Below, one piece after another: positions 24,201 through 36,149 of a DNA stretch of 64,000 bases (the stretch's first letter is position 1; each line of letters opens with the position of its first letter). The stretch is from Mya arenaria (taxonomy: Eukaryota; Mollusca; Bivalvia; Myida; Myidae), in contig NC_069135.1 of assembly GCF_026914265.1 (NCBI RefSeq), forward strand, positions 3,055,001 through 3,119,000. The letters are read 5' to 3'. Under the pieces are notes generated by a model. That model was not told the origin of the DNA and did no database searches. It saw only the letters and a list, made by a program, of their open reading frames with translations. Both the position numbers and the translations under genes were made by a program.

Positions 24201-27200
24201 CAATACAGTTTGGCAAGGCATAAAAAAGACACATTAAATTTCCTAAATCACCATTTTCTGAGACGTTTCTAATTATATCAAATAGTAACACTGTAGTACT
24301 TACCAACTGTGAGATCACCAATGTCAAGTGTGACCTGTGTGTTACCATGGCAACTGCCCAGGCAGATGTTTCCATGGTGAGTGTGAAAGTGTGATTTATC
24401 AGCATAAACATCCTTCACCTGTATGTTACCATGGCGACCAGCACACTCCACAACCTGACCCTGCACTCGGTCTGCTGTGATGGACTAGAAGACAAATAAT
24501 AGGTTCAAATTAAAAAGCAATAAAGCACAAGAGCGAAACAATCAGTTGCTAGCTTTTGCCTGTTGTTTTTTAAAGTTGTTTTAGGAGCACAATTCATTAA
24601 TCTTTATTGAATGATGCCCTTATAATAACTTGCAAGACTAAGTTTTTGTAGTCAGCATCACCTAGTTACATGTCTCATTTATTTTCCATGTAAAAAATAT
24701 ATATCAGTACACAGTTTTGATTTCTCAGCCTATAAACAAAAACAATTATGCTCACGCACACACACTTATTTGTACATTTGCACACCCAAGCGCACGAAAA
24801 GACAAAAAGACATTATACAAACAGATGTGTAATATTATTTATCTATTTATAAATAGCACAGCTGCACTCAACTATGAAGAAACATTATTGGAACTATAAC
24901 TACTATTGGAAGTATATTTCAAGCAAAGCCTTGGTTAGGATTAAAATTTCCCTCACCCCATCTACCGAGGTCAGCCGAAGATTGCCCTGTAAGACCTTGC
25001 GCCCGACGATGTTGCCTTCCTTTGTCTCTACGTTGATGTTGAAACCCTGGAAGACAATATCTCTGGTGTACATCAAGTTTTATGAGATGGATTATGGTTC
25101 TGTACATATCTTATATTAGATTCTTGTGTACAAATACACGACATTTTTGTGATTTGTTATAAATAAAAGTGGAATACATATGGATTTAATTACAAAAGGA
25201 ATATTTAATTATAATTCATTATGGGACTCTTCTCTTTTCTTTACCAATATCAATACAAACAAATAGCACTGATTACCTTTAGTTTTTAGTGTAATGAAAT
25301 CATACTAATTTTAAAATAAACAGCTGATTTCTCCAAATGCTGTTCAGATGTTCTGCAAAGCAAAATTCTCTATTATAATGACTCTTTGAATCTATGTAAT
25401 AAAAGACTCGATAATTAATACATGATACTCATTACAACTCACTTCCATAACCTAAGATATAATCTATGGTCTTCCAACTGGTTGCTATGTCTGCTGAAAG
25501 TAAAACCAAGTGATACACACAAAAACATACAAAATCATTGTCACTTATGTCTTAACAAACATTGTGTTAGACTGCTGTCATTACAAGGATAAAAAGTCAG
25601 AAAAACAAGCTTTAATAATTTAAATAAAATTATCGTTTATGTGATGTGCTTATTCTCTAACCAAATGTTGCACTTCAAGTCACAAGTATGATTGACTTAA
25701 ATAATAAAAGGTAACAAAAATAAATAATTTTATTTAAAATTAAGCAAATTGCTATTCATAATAGTTGCATGTATGATATATTTATTTTTTATAAACTTTT
25801 CAAATATGAATTGCTGATACATGTAATTAAAGGTGTGCTGTTAAAAAAATCATGTGTTAATCACAAAATTTCTTTTTTTTAAAAACCTAATCATTCAAGG
25901 TCTCTAGATATTTTCTTTCAAAATCATTAATGAAGAGACATTTACAACATTCAATAAATATAAATGGCATTCAATATGAAAATGCTATTGAATGGACTAT
26001 AATTTGGAAAAGGTATACTGCCTTATGCCCTATTTCCAACTGTTATACCTACATCAGATGTTTTTATGTTCATGTATATTATTGGGCCAATTGCCATATA
26101 TCATAAATTACTGAAATTAGACTTTATCAAATTTAGTGTTTTTAAGCAACATTTTTATAAAATAAAATGTATCCTTTAAAATATTGCTAAACTGATACAA
26201 TTGAATCAAGAACAAACTTAATTTCAATTTAAAATGTGACATTAAAATGTTATACATTTAAGAATAAAATCAAAATTGAAGTCAATAATATATCGTGCCT
26301 TTCTGTCAAGTATTGGTTGGTTCAAAATTTAAAAGTAGTCTTAAAAAAATAACTTTAAAAAGATTTTTAAAAATTTAATCTTTGTTAGTTTTCTTGAATA
26401 TGAGGTGTACTTGCACTTTAAATCTTACACACAAATTAATAGCTAACGATGATCCGTATTTTAACAAGAAAAAGCCACTAACATACAGTTCTAGTACCTT
26501 GATGTTTTTCAGGAGGCAATCTCCCTTGTGAGTTTTAACATGGACATTCTGGCCTTCCATCTGTTCCACACATGCTTCGCCAGTATTTGTACAGGACACA
26601 GACACATCTGAAAAACAGAAAGGACATTCATTTTTAATATCACTAAACACAAAATTTCACAATTGGATCATTCTGATTATATCTCAATTATTATCATTCT
26701 CAGCAACACTGACACTTAAAACAGTTTGTGGATGCATTTTTTTTATTTAAAGCAAAATACATTTATTTTCATTTTTAGACAAAATGAGAATTTATTTTCA
26801 AAATTTGAAAATTTATAAGTTTGTAATAGCAACGGGAGTACAGGGGGCAGAAACAAATTATTTTTATCTATTCTAGCCTACATACAAATCAATATACCAG
26901 GATTAAGTAAACATAAAGTACCGTATTGGATTGGCACTTGAATGTGGCAAAGCATCTCCAGCGGACGGCTGATTTTATGGTCAATTTTCAGGTCAATACC
27001 AGTGTTGAATTCTTTGACATCCAAATTTACAATATACTGTTTCGTCAGGTTCTGCAATTCCGATAGGCGAATTTTGTCGTTTCCCATGTACAGTACATTT
27101 ATGAATAATTTATTCATTTCTGGGTATTTTTGTGGGTCGATCGGCCGGATGTGAACATCCATTGGGGAGCTGACTATAAGTTGGCCATGCTTCTGAACAT

Positions 27201-27498
27201 CAAAGTACCACGACTCCAGTACTGTTCCAAGGTCTGGCACCTCTGACTCTATTTGTTCTTGCCGTAGCTGGTTTTTGAAGATGGACCTCTGAGCTGAAAA
27301 AGTCCGCAACTTTCTCGTGCTCACATAACAAGCCCCCTTCACAGCTGTCAAATTACGACGGCAGGAAACGGTACGTGGTAAGTAGCGAAAGACTAAGAGT
27401 TGTACAATGCTTAGTTGTACCATTCTAGAATGATGGCTAAGCTTAGGAAGACGGCAATTAGACAACCTCGCCTGACTTTGTTTTTCTGTAAGCGACAC
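21209..27498 (-). CDS. FAM185A: FAM185A-like protein (DUF4097 beta-helix), seven exons
   Basis: Seven exons on the minus strand with consistent splice sites and frame: 27498-26922, 26607-26498, 25046-24957, 24484-24304, 24028-23933, 23084-22953 and 21333-21209 (1311 nt, 436 residues). From residue 75 the protein is built of short beta-strand repeats with GNI/GxV turns (HGNIQVKDV, HGNICLGS, EGNINMETG, GKGRISLEY), as in the DUF4097 right-handed beta-helix of FAM185A. Human FAM185A is slightly shorter, at about 390 residues. A second start at 27423 opens MVQLSIVQLLVFRYLPR, Arg-rich and amphipathic like a mitochondrial targeting sequence, and may be the real start (411 residues). The molecular function of the family is unknown. 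The exon 6 acceptor lies at the edge of a 36-bp minisatellite whose copies are in frame (see findings). Confidence 0.75.
21505..22800. repeat. composite dispersed repeat in intron 6 of the FAM185A-like gene
   Basis: The block opens with GCTCTACTGGC (21533 on) and closes with the inverse GCCAGTAGAGC near 22782, as a transposon with short inverted ends would. Inside are GGTCAAAGTCAAGGTCATCC-type boxes and a tandem pair of about 140-base units (22110-22215 and 22250-22355, sharing AAGATTTTCAAACATT and AAACCTGTGAACCC). No coding capacity is seen. Confidence 0.55.
23041..23700. repeat. 36-bp minisatellite starting at the exon 6 splice acceptor of the FAM185A-like gene
   Basis: On the minus strand the unit reads TTTGTAG-GTGATGTCTGTG-TGAAGGTTGTGTCTGCA (36 bases). 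At least twelve well-conserved copies occupy 23065-23480, and more diverged copies run on to about 23700. The copy nearest the exon supplies the real acceptor (TTTGTAG, exon from 23084). Some units carry a 6-base insertion (AAGGTG-type), which also keeps the frame. Translated with exon 6, the array reads as repeated GDVCVKVVSAFV without stops back to about 23577. Confidence 0.9.
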
Positions 27499-28669
27499 CT
27501 ACCAAGGGAGGTAGTCAATTCAATAGTCAAAACGGTAATGCGTTATTCCGGTTTTAGGTTTTCTGAAAACAGGAAAGACTATTTATATACTGCATAATAA
27601 CATTGTTTTATTCCATTGCTTCATTGTTAAATAAGTATTCTAGTATTATGCAGCAATTATGAATAATAAGTTTCTACAAGATATATGGCAAGTTGTCATT
27701 GATTTGCAGGCTTTCTGTTTTTTACTTTCTACTTCTTCATTTTGTGTTGTATACTGTATATACATTTTGTAGGATTTCATTTTGTCATTTTTTGGCAATC
27801 TACAGTACTGTAGAGCGATATATGAAAAATAGACATCTGTATCAAGTCACATAGACGACAAAATGCTATATACAAAATACATTATTATTTACACGGTCAG
27901 ATTTGCTCTGAATGATATGGAACTACAGTAAATTATGTTAACCATCAATAATTATTGTCATTGGTGCACAAATTTATAAGTGTGAACGGCAAATTAAATA
28001 CAACTTCAAATCCACACAGTAGAACTAGTAGAGATTATAAAAAAACAAGACAAGGAAGAATTAAAAGCCACAGCATGTGCCGGTCAAACAACGTTTCAAT
28101 TTTACCAGGCAATACAGCATTACCGCTCATCCGGGGGTGCGAGGTATACCCTGGTAGTTCGAAAGCGCAATTTATTTAAAGGTCATCAATTGAGATGTGG
28201 TCGCTATGATACTTAATGGCATTCTTGGTCGATAAATGTTTTTAATCACAGCGGTTCATTATGGTTCGTTCATTATGAATACATGTACATGTATATGACA
28301 CATGCGAGCCGTGCACCATACAAGATAATCAACATCTGAACAAAATGTCATTTCAAAGAATGTTAATGAGGCTTTCGGCAAATTTACAATCTTACGTGTT
28401 GCTTTAGTTTTGTATTACTGCAATATCTCAAGCATTTGTCACCCAGGTCGCAACATGTACCCGGGGGCGTTTAATGGTTGATGCATTGCATACAGGTTGA
28501 CTCCACTAACATTTGCCCCACATTCAACGTTGGATAGCTGATGATGCATTATGTTATTAAATATTAGTCTAAATCACTAATTATGTTCTTTGAACTGTTG
28601 GGATTTTGAAAAAGATCTCTCAATACTTAAACTTTTGAATATATTTCATTTCTAATCTGTGCTTTAGTG
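27499..28669. other. divergent intergenic region between FAM185A-like and PLCXD-like genes
   Basis: About 1.2 kb of AT-rich sequence separating two genes transcribed away from each other. It must hold both 5' UTRs and promoters, which I could not locate precisely. An acceptor-like GTGCTTTAG ends at 28667, so the PLCXD-like start codon may lie in a second exon. Confidence 0.45.
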
Positions 28670-29812
28670 ATGTCTTACGTTCGTTGGATGTCACAGTTAC
28701 CCGCATGGCTGACACACATGCCCCTCTCGTGTCTCGCTATCCCAGGTAAGTTGCTGGTTTCAATATAAAATAATGACTTGATGTACAATGTGGTTTAAAC
28801 TTAATATGGAAATTTACAGCGCCATTGCAGCGTCTGGACATTTTTCTCAAAGATATGTCTACATCAATCCCTTCATTGAAAGGATTTAACAACTTGAGTT
28901 TAATTTCTTTTTCTGCGTTTAGGTTCGCACAACTCCGGCACAAGTGACCTTGACCCCGCCCTAGGTATCGCCGTTGACCAGACGGCAAGTATCCGTGTCC
29001 TTGGCAGCACATGCTGTGGTTCATCAGTGGTCAGACAGTGGTCCAAGACGCAACATTTGTCGATCTTGGAGCAACTAAAGGCGGGTATACGATATTTTGA
29101 CTTCCGTGTCGCTTTGCACCCCCGGACCGGAGATTTCCGGTTTGTTCATGGACTGTATGGTAGTCTTGTAGAACAAACTTTATGGGATATCAAACTTTTT
29201 CTGCTACAAAATCCCCAAGAAGTGGCAATACTGCACTTCTATCGCTTTTACAATGTTGGTATCGAGGCCCATAAGCAACTGTTGGCTTATATAAGAACCA
29301 TCCTTGGCGAGTTATTGGTTCCCCGCCCGTTTTCTGGACCTTCTCACACGATGTGGGGCACCACGCTAAACACCTTATGGCAAACTACACACAGGGTAAT
29401 AGCCGTGTATAATGATGACGGCGGCGCGGACTTTCCCGACATATGGCACGGGGAATATGTGGACTCTCCCTGGCCTAACACGAACAAAGCTAACGATCTG
29501 ATCAACTTCCTGGAAAACAACTACACCAACAAACATCGTTATAAAAATGATACATTTTACAACTGGCAAGGAGTATTAACGGCAAGAACAAAAGATGTCG
29601 CATTGAGCCTTAGTTCAAGCCTTGAGGGGCGACTGGCGTCGTCGGCAACAGCGAGTTTCGTGAAGTGGCTAAGGGGCGGCAAGGTACCGGGACCTCAGGA
29701 GCTGAATATTTGTACGGCAGACTTTGTGGAAAACCACGACTTCATTCCGACCGTTATTGCGCTGAACCAACACATGAGAGATATACCAAGGCCCTTCATT
29801 GCACAAAACTAG
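28670..29812 (+). CDS. PI-PLC X-domain-containing protein (PLCXD family)
   Basis: Two exons, 28670-28745 and 28923-29812, joined GT-AG in phase 1, give 321 residues, the usual length of PLCXD1-3. This family is a stand-alone phosphatidylinositol-specific phospholipase C X domain. Landmarks in order: WMSQLPAWL, the first active-site block CLAIPGSHNSGT, AGIRYFDFRV (active-site Arg region), FVHGLYG (second active-site His), AILHFYRFY, and the C-terminal STADFVE-type strand, here CTADFVENHDF. Both histidines and the arginine are present, but the residue after the first His is Asn where most family members have Asp, so activity on phosphoinositides may be altered. There is no signal peptide or membrane span, so it is probably cytosolic. 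The 3' UTR holds a large palindrome. Confidence 0.9.
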
Positions 29813-29855
29813 CTTGCTTTATAGTCCTTGAATGAGTTCATTGTGTAGGTAAATC

Positions 29856-30389
29856 CAATAGATTGATAACATATTCTTCAAACACTACACTTACTTTTTA
29901 AAGCTGAAATTTTCGTCCAACACTGTGGACATCATCAGAGCAACTGGCCTGACTATCGCTCACTCGCAGCTCTGACACTCGGGACTTCCCGCCGAATTTC
30001 CGTAATCCGGCGAAAAGTGGGTTGTAAATCCCAGAAAGGAAGGCCCCCTCGTCCCGGTTCATAACTGCCCCCTCAGTTTTGATGCAGGGGCAGGGGAGGG
30101 GGCACGCGTAATAGAGAGAGAATCAGACTGGAGAGTGCGAAAAACGAAGGAGGCTATCTGCATCAAAACTGAGGGGGCAGTTATGAACCGGGACGAGGGG
30201 GCCTTCCTTTCTGGGATTTACAACCCACTTTTCGCCGGATTACGGAAATTCGGCGGGAAGTCCCGAGTGTCAGAGCTGCGAGTGAGCGATAGTCAGGCCA
30301 GTTGCTCTGATGATGTCCACAGTGTTGGACGAAAATTTCAGCTTTAAAAAGTAAGTGTAGTGTTTGAAGAATATGTTATCAATCTATTG
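29856..30389. repeat. perfect palindrome with 232-bp arms and 70-bp spacer
   Basis: Bases 29856-30087 are, by direct reading, the exact reverse complement of 30158-30389. The 70-base spacer contains a GGGGCAGGGGAGGGGGC run. A 16-base direct repeat (TTGCTTTATAGTCCTT) lies near both ends, at about 29814 and 30387, with a further 26 unmatched bases on the left. Each arm holds CTGATGA, a GTCC/GGAC stem and GAAA in hammerhead-like order (right arm from about 30308). The structure begins two bases after the PLCXD-like stop codon region and precedes its poly(A) signals, so it would form a long hairpin in that mRNA. Confidence 0.9.
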
Positions 30390-30536
30390 CTTTATAGTCC
30401 TTTAGTAATTGACAGACGTAACATTTGAAATTACTTGCTTTTAAGTATTCTGCGTGCATCTAACATTATTTGGAATGGGTTTACTTCTTATGTTTTAACA
30501 TGTTTTAAACTTTAAATTGATGTTAAATGTAACAAC

Positions 30537-30542
30537 AATAAA
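30537..30542 (+). other. poly(A) signals of the PLCXD-like gene
   Basis: AATAAA followed by two further overlapping AATAAA copies (to about 30550) lies 725 bases after the stop codon and is the first strong cluster after the palindrome. Confidence 0.5.
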
Positions 30543-30549
30543 TAAATAA

Positions 30550-31754
30550 ATTCTACAGTCTTCTCTAATGAACAGGCGTGTTGTGCGCTGCTACATAAAC
30601 GTTCAATTAGGATGCAACGTGTGCCGCGTTAACCTTCAAACGGACACCATGGACTCCCGCAAATTCCAGCGGTCGATCAATTATCTCAGCAGCTCAACTG
30701 CTCAATTATCAATTACGATTACGATCAAGAGTATCCGAAAATAAATTTAAAAGTTGAAATGGATAGATGCCATAATATTAATAGAGATTAACATAAATAT
30801 AAACTATATTCAATGGTAGGAACATACATCATCTTAAAGCGTTAATTACGCCTTAAGCCATAAATTGTTGAAAGGTACGACTACCGCTACTCATTCGATA
30901 CACACTCCCTGTGTCAGATTTTGCGTTGAAAATGTTTCAGCCAATGAGTTTGTATTCTTAGTCAGAAATATGACATGAAGTAATAATTTTAATGATTAAG
31001 CCGATGACAGTTTACTTTAGGTCATCTAACTATTACATAAAATACGAAATGGCTTAAGATTATAAATTCTTAAAAAGAACTGCTTTCTTATATCAAGTTG
31101 TTTCACTTAATATGAAATATGATAAGCTTCAATAAATAAACTGTTAATGTGCATTGTACTATACCATATTACACTGTTCAATATTTGTTTGTCATATATA
31201 GGTAAGACTCAAGTCTATGGCGGCCCCGCGCGTGAACAGTGACAAATCCCTAATATGTGTCCAAATTATGTCACAACCGTGGCCGGTCCCTAAAGCGTCC
31301 CCAAAGGTCGTCACTTATTTTTATATGACGTCATCTGACGTACGAGCTGTCAGGGAAAATAACTTTCAATAGATTAATGATTGGTTTTCTCTCTGAATAT
31401 AATCTTTTTTTAATCATGATTTACAAACAAACAGGGAACATCAATTGTAGGGGGTGACATCCCGACCCCCTCTTGTTGATAAGCGATATTCAGGACATTT
31501 TTATGCAGGGGCTTTCCTTCGAACAACATAACATGATACACACAATCACTGAAATAAAACAAAACCGCAAAACAGACTATAGATAAAACATATATGTGAT
31601 AATGTCTAGCATAAAATTAAATGTTATTAAAATTGGTACCAAAATTCTCAATTTATTCGTAATTGTATTAATAAACCAGGGACACCGTAGTTTAAATGAA
31701 TACAATTTCTGGAATCCTAACCAGGCTAAACCTCACCCTGACACCGTGAATATT
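30550..31754. other. intergenic region, no gene recognised
   Basis: AT-rich sequence except for a GC-richer island at 31215-31350 that holds two TGACG/TGACGTCA-type CRE motifs. No supported gene. Confidence 0.4.
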
Positions 31755-31849
31755 GATAGATAGATAGATAGATAGATGGATGGGTGGGTGGGTGGGTTTT
31801 GGGGTGGGTGGATGGATGGATGGATGGATGGATGGATGGATGGATAGAT
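31755..31849. repeat. compound (GATA)n(GGGT)n(GGAT)n microsatellite
   Basis: Seven GATA units, then GGGT units with a TTTTGGGG interruption, then about ten GGAT units. Confidence 0.95.
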
Positions 31850-32297
31850 TTATTCGTGCATATATGTATGTCATAGTAACAAACCAAATATCTCATAAAG
31901 TTATAACACAGACTGATTAACAAAGTATTAGTGATGATATCTATACTAAAGCGCAACATCTTTAGAATGCTTTGGATACATACGTACGTTAATAAAGATT
32001 TAATTCAATGTGACAAATATATAACACAGGATAACCCATTAAAGTTATTCAACTTATTTCCAATGGGGTCCTTATGACAAATTTAATTATTTGCCAAGAT
32101 CTCAGTTGTAAGCTGTTTAAATTAGGTTTTCTTATACAAAGATAACATGCATGTACTCTTGACCAGTTAAAGAATGATTAAATGTTTGAGATCGAACTTT
32201 TACAGTTATAATGCAACCGGCTGTTAAAACCATATGACACTTTAGCATAATATGACAAAAATCTTTGAACTGATATGCAAGATTAAATGAATAACGA

Positions 32298-33637
32298 TTA
32301 ATAAAATAGGAAATCTTCCATTTCTGCACATTTCATACCAACAATGAGATGTGATTTCACTTCTTTTTTAAAAGTATTCTTCTTTTTTTTCAATTCTTTT
32401 AACTTTATTGGAAGACTGTTCCAGTCCTGGATTGCTTGATAAAAGAAAGTATGTAATATAAAACTGTCAGCCTGTGGCACTTTAAAATTTCCAGCACTAT
32501 GTCTACTGTTGTAAGAATGTGTGGATGAGACTAAAGTAAAATGTTCATGTAAGTATGATGGGAATTTGCTATTAAAGATTTTATGTACATGGTTTAGTCG
32601 TGGTTGCTTTATCCTATTTTCTATATTAAGCCATCCAATATCACTGAAAGCCGAGACTTTCAGGGAAGTTCTACAATCATAGCCATAAATAAATCTGACA
32701 ACTTTGTTCTGAGTGACCTGTAATCTGTTCTTGAATTGTTTAGATATACCACTGTACCAAGATGTTATGCATAGTCAAAATGACATTGTGTTAAGGAGTT
32801 ACATAACAATCTTCTTAGATTCATATCTAAAAAACGATTTTGTCTATATAATTTTTTAGCCTAGAATTAACTTTACTGACAATATTGTTAACAATAGATG
32901 CAGCACTGAGATCATTGTCCAGTATACTTCCAAGATATTTAACAAAATTGTTTAGGTTTTATGAGATGGCCATTGCAGTTTACATTAAAGCTATCAACTT
33001 CTGTTAGTTTTCTTTTAGACCCAAATAAAATACATTCTGTGTTTCCAAGATGCAAAGACAGTTTGTTGTCAACTAACCACTTACTACAGTTTCCAAGTTC
33101 CTTGCCGAGTACATTACTATTAACAGACGTATCTTTGTGTGAGAAAAGGATAGCACTATCATCTGCATATAATATTAATTTACATTTTTCACTTATGCTT
33201 ATACTCATATCATTGACATAGCATAAAAACAGCAACGGTCCAAGTATGCTTCCTTGAGGAACGCCACAAGAGATGTTCATGAATTCAGACGTTGTATTAG
33301 TTACATTGACAACTTGTTTACGCCCAGATAAATATGATTGAAACAACTCAATTGAATCCACAACAATTTCTTTTAACTTCTGACATAGAATTTTGTGATC
33401 TACGGTATCAAACGCCTTTTGAAGATCCAGCATAATCATTCCTGTATTTAGACCTTTGGAATTTTGTTCTTGTATATGAATAACTATATTATAGATCCTA
33501 TAAGACATTATTTTGCGCAAAAATGTATGCTGTATTTTGACGTTATCAACGTTGACGTCATTTAATGTTGACGTCATTTCCTGTTCATTATATACATACA
33601 ACTTGATGAACGCTGAATGGCCGAAACGTTGTTTCAT
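32298..33637 (-). pseudogene. LINE A reverse transcriptase and C-terminal tail
   Basis: Reverse transcriptase core motifs are intact in one open stretch: MLDLQKAFDTVDH, the template-binding GVPQGSILGPLLF and the catalytic YADDSAILF. The upstream part of the domain (33700-34200) is readable only in pieces. The N-terminal residues of the open frame (33637-33479) are not LINE protein but translation of an inserted repeat. A separate frame at 32480-32298 holds the C-terminal WNSLP motif common in CR1-like elements. Confidence 0.85.
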
Positions 33638-33684
33638 AAATAAATAATTTGTGTTGAAGTTGGACTTCTTTAATTATCACCATA
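33479..33684. mobile_element. 206-bp insertion with 14-bp target-site duplication inside LINE A
   Basis: The 14-mer TGTTCTTGTATATG occurs at 33465-33478 and again at 33685-33698, exactly bracketing 206 bases foreign to the LINE. Reading the LINE from one copy of the duplication straight to the other gives uninterrupted reverse-transcriptase sequence, so this is a clean, younger insertion. The insert holds two TGACGTCA palindromes and, on the plus strand, TTGATGA, about 12 bases, then CGAAAC, reminiscent of a hammerhead ribozyme core and of the short ends of Penelope-like retroelements. No coding capacity. The 14-bp duplication points to retrotransposition rather than a cut-and-paste transposon. 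Confidence 0.8.
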
Positions 33685-34212
33685 TGTTCTTGTATATGGT
33701 CGGTCAAATGAATTAGGCAGGAGTCAGTTGAATAGTTACATCTAAAACCACTCTGAAGTTCGTATAATAATCCATGTTTAACAAGAAAAGATTCTAGTTG
33801 GTTGTATACAACTCTTTCTAGGATTTTTTAATCTATACATAGTATGCTTACAGGTCGATAGTTTGAAACATCAGATTTGTTGTTTTTCTTAAACAATGGT
33901 TTAACTTTAGCATTTTTGAGTTCAGATGGTACAATGTTACTTGTGATACTGTAGAGCTGTTTATCAGAAATATTACTGGTATCTTTTAAAATGGTGCAGT
34001 ATTTTTTAAAAATCTTGCAGGAATGTTATCTAACCCTGTGCTTTCTGAACAGTTTAGTTTACATAGTTCCTTGTAAATGTATTCTTCACTAACAGTGTGA
34101 AGTTTAAATTTAACAGAGTCAGGATTTCTATCTTAAAATCGTTTAAAACAGTCAGACTTATAGTTAAACAAATTGAAGGGCAAAGGTAGTTTTTTTTTTA
34201 ATAAAGTTGAGG

Positions 34213-35837
34213 CTACAGTAGTAAAAAAAGTATTAAATTGATTTGCAATCTTACATGGTTCAAAACAATTTTATTATCAATGTTCAAAACAGTATTTGGA
34301 GAAGATTTACTTTTACTACTATATCCAAGATTTTTTAAATCTGACCACAGCTTTTTTGGATCATTTTTATTTTCTTCCAGCTTTTTCGACATATATTCTG
34401 ATTTGGCCTTAATTACTTCTTTCCGGACAAGGTTTCTGTAAAAAAGATATTTATCTAACATCACTGTTTTTTTTGTTGTTTTTTTTAATTTGAATTTGAA
34501 TTTGAAATAAAAAGCATCTCTTTGACTGATGAGTTCCAGAATGTTAGAATTTAACCATGGTTCACTTCTTTGTTTTAGTCTGACTTCCTTAACAGGAGCA
34601 ACAGTGTTCAAAACTGACAGAAATGTTCCTTTAAAAGACAGCCATGAATCTTCTACATTTTTTTGCAATAAACATGTTTGACCAACCGCAAAGTTTAATT
34701 TTTGAATAAAGAGATCTACATTGTAATGTTTCAAAGATCTTATAACAACATTCTTATGCATATTATACGTCCCTTTCTGTGTTTTACGCGTACAAAATAC
34801 AGGCAAATGATCACTGAGACCTATCGGAAGAGTACCAGACTGAAAAATCTTGTCTTGATGGCTACATAAAATGTGATCTAACACAGAAGAGGAGGACTCT
34901 GAGATTCTGGTAGGTTCATTTATGATCTGTTTTAGATTAAAGATATTAAGAACTTGTTCAAACCTTTTAAAAAGAGCTGATTTCTTTGCAAAAAAACAAC
35001 AACAAATGTTAAAATCACCAAGGATGTACATGTACTATTCTGTGTCAGATCTAACCATAGATAAAACATTTTCAAAAATATCAACAAAATCTGTTTGTTT
35101 AGGTGGTCTATAACATGACCCTATTAAAATAGGTTTGGTTTTTGGTAATAAAATATCAGCCCACACTGCTTAAAGATTGTCCTTTTCTAGGTCCCGTCTT
35201 TCGGTAAACGCCAGATCTTCATTAACGTATAAGCATACTCCGCCACCTTGTCTGTTTCGGTCCTTTCTGATCACATTGTATCCTTGAATTTGTATTTCCG
35301 AGTCCATAACTGAATTGTCCAGCCAGGTCTCTGAAAACGTTATGGCTGCAAATCTATATTTTGAATTAAATGTCTCACTTCGGACAACTTTGGTAAAAGA
35401 GATCGTATGTTGAAATGAATAAAATGAAGTCCTTTAAGTTCAAAGCAGTTAAAATTACTACAAGATTCAGCAAAACTATTGTCATGTAAATCTGGCAGAA
35501 TTCTATCATGAATATCGTTTAAATTATCACAAAGATAAAAAGGTAATAATTTAAAAGTACATATCCGACAAGTGAAATAGAAAGATCCATTAGATTTGCA
35601 TACGTTTGAGTAGAAAGAATCACTTATATAACCTGAGCATCTTATATGTGTCCGGATTTCACAAAAATCACAGCTGACAGCTTTACTACGGGCAGTTACA
35701 CCTTTTTCACAAACTGAACAAGGAAATTTAGGTTGTCTCTCATTCTTCATATTTGAAAATCCCGAATTATCAGCATACTTGTCCTGTTCAATAGGTCCAG
35801 GGTGAGGGTGCATGTCACCACTTAGTACAAGGAACAC
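34213..35837 (-). pseudogene. LINE A PHD finger and endonuclease region
   Basis: The 5' part (35837-35340) opens with LVLSGDMHPHPGP and a Cys4-His-Cys3-type PHD finger (CSVC, CDFC, HIRC, CRIC pairs), then the first endonuclease strand (FIHFNIRSLLPK). After a gap with frame breaks, 35031-34213 has the endonuclease GDFN and LSDHLPVF motifs and a lysine-rich linker toward the reverse transcriptase. PHD fingers are known in ORFs of several LINE clades, where chromatin binding is presumed. Confidence 0.8.
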
Positions 35838-36149
35838 AAAAAATTATATCTTGGATTAACCTTGGCATAATACTTCTGAAGGTTTTTAATAGTTCTCATG
35901 GAGGATACAAAATGGCTTCAGGTGTCACTTCAACCACTGGGGGCGAAAGGTACGAAAGAATTTCAAACGTGAAAATACTTTTTTTGTATAGTCGAAACAG
36001 TTGACTAGTGTTTTTTTCGCCTGGAGAATATTTATGTTTTGTTTTAGGCTGGTTGGTATCGTTGTATTCCACTGCTATTAAATATATTTGAAGAAGTATA
36101 CAGGCGACTAAAATTCCACGAAAAGCCACCATCTTGAACGACTAGACTG

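Noticed and set aside
31217-31372. 51-codon open frame in a GC-richer island with CRE-like TGACGTCA motifs
   Set aside because: It has no recognisable protein features and no splice partners. The island may be regulatory, but nothing decides it.
33479-33637. N-terminal ~50 residues preceding the LINE A reverse transcriptase motifs
   Set aside because: They are translation of the inserted 206-bp repeat, not a new protein domain.
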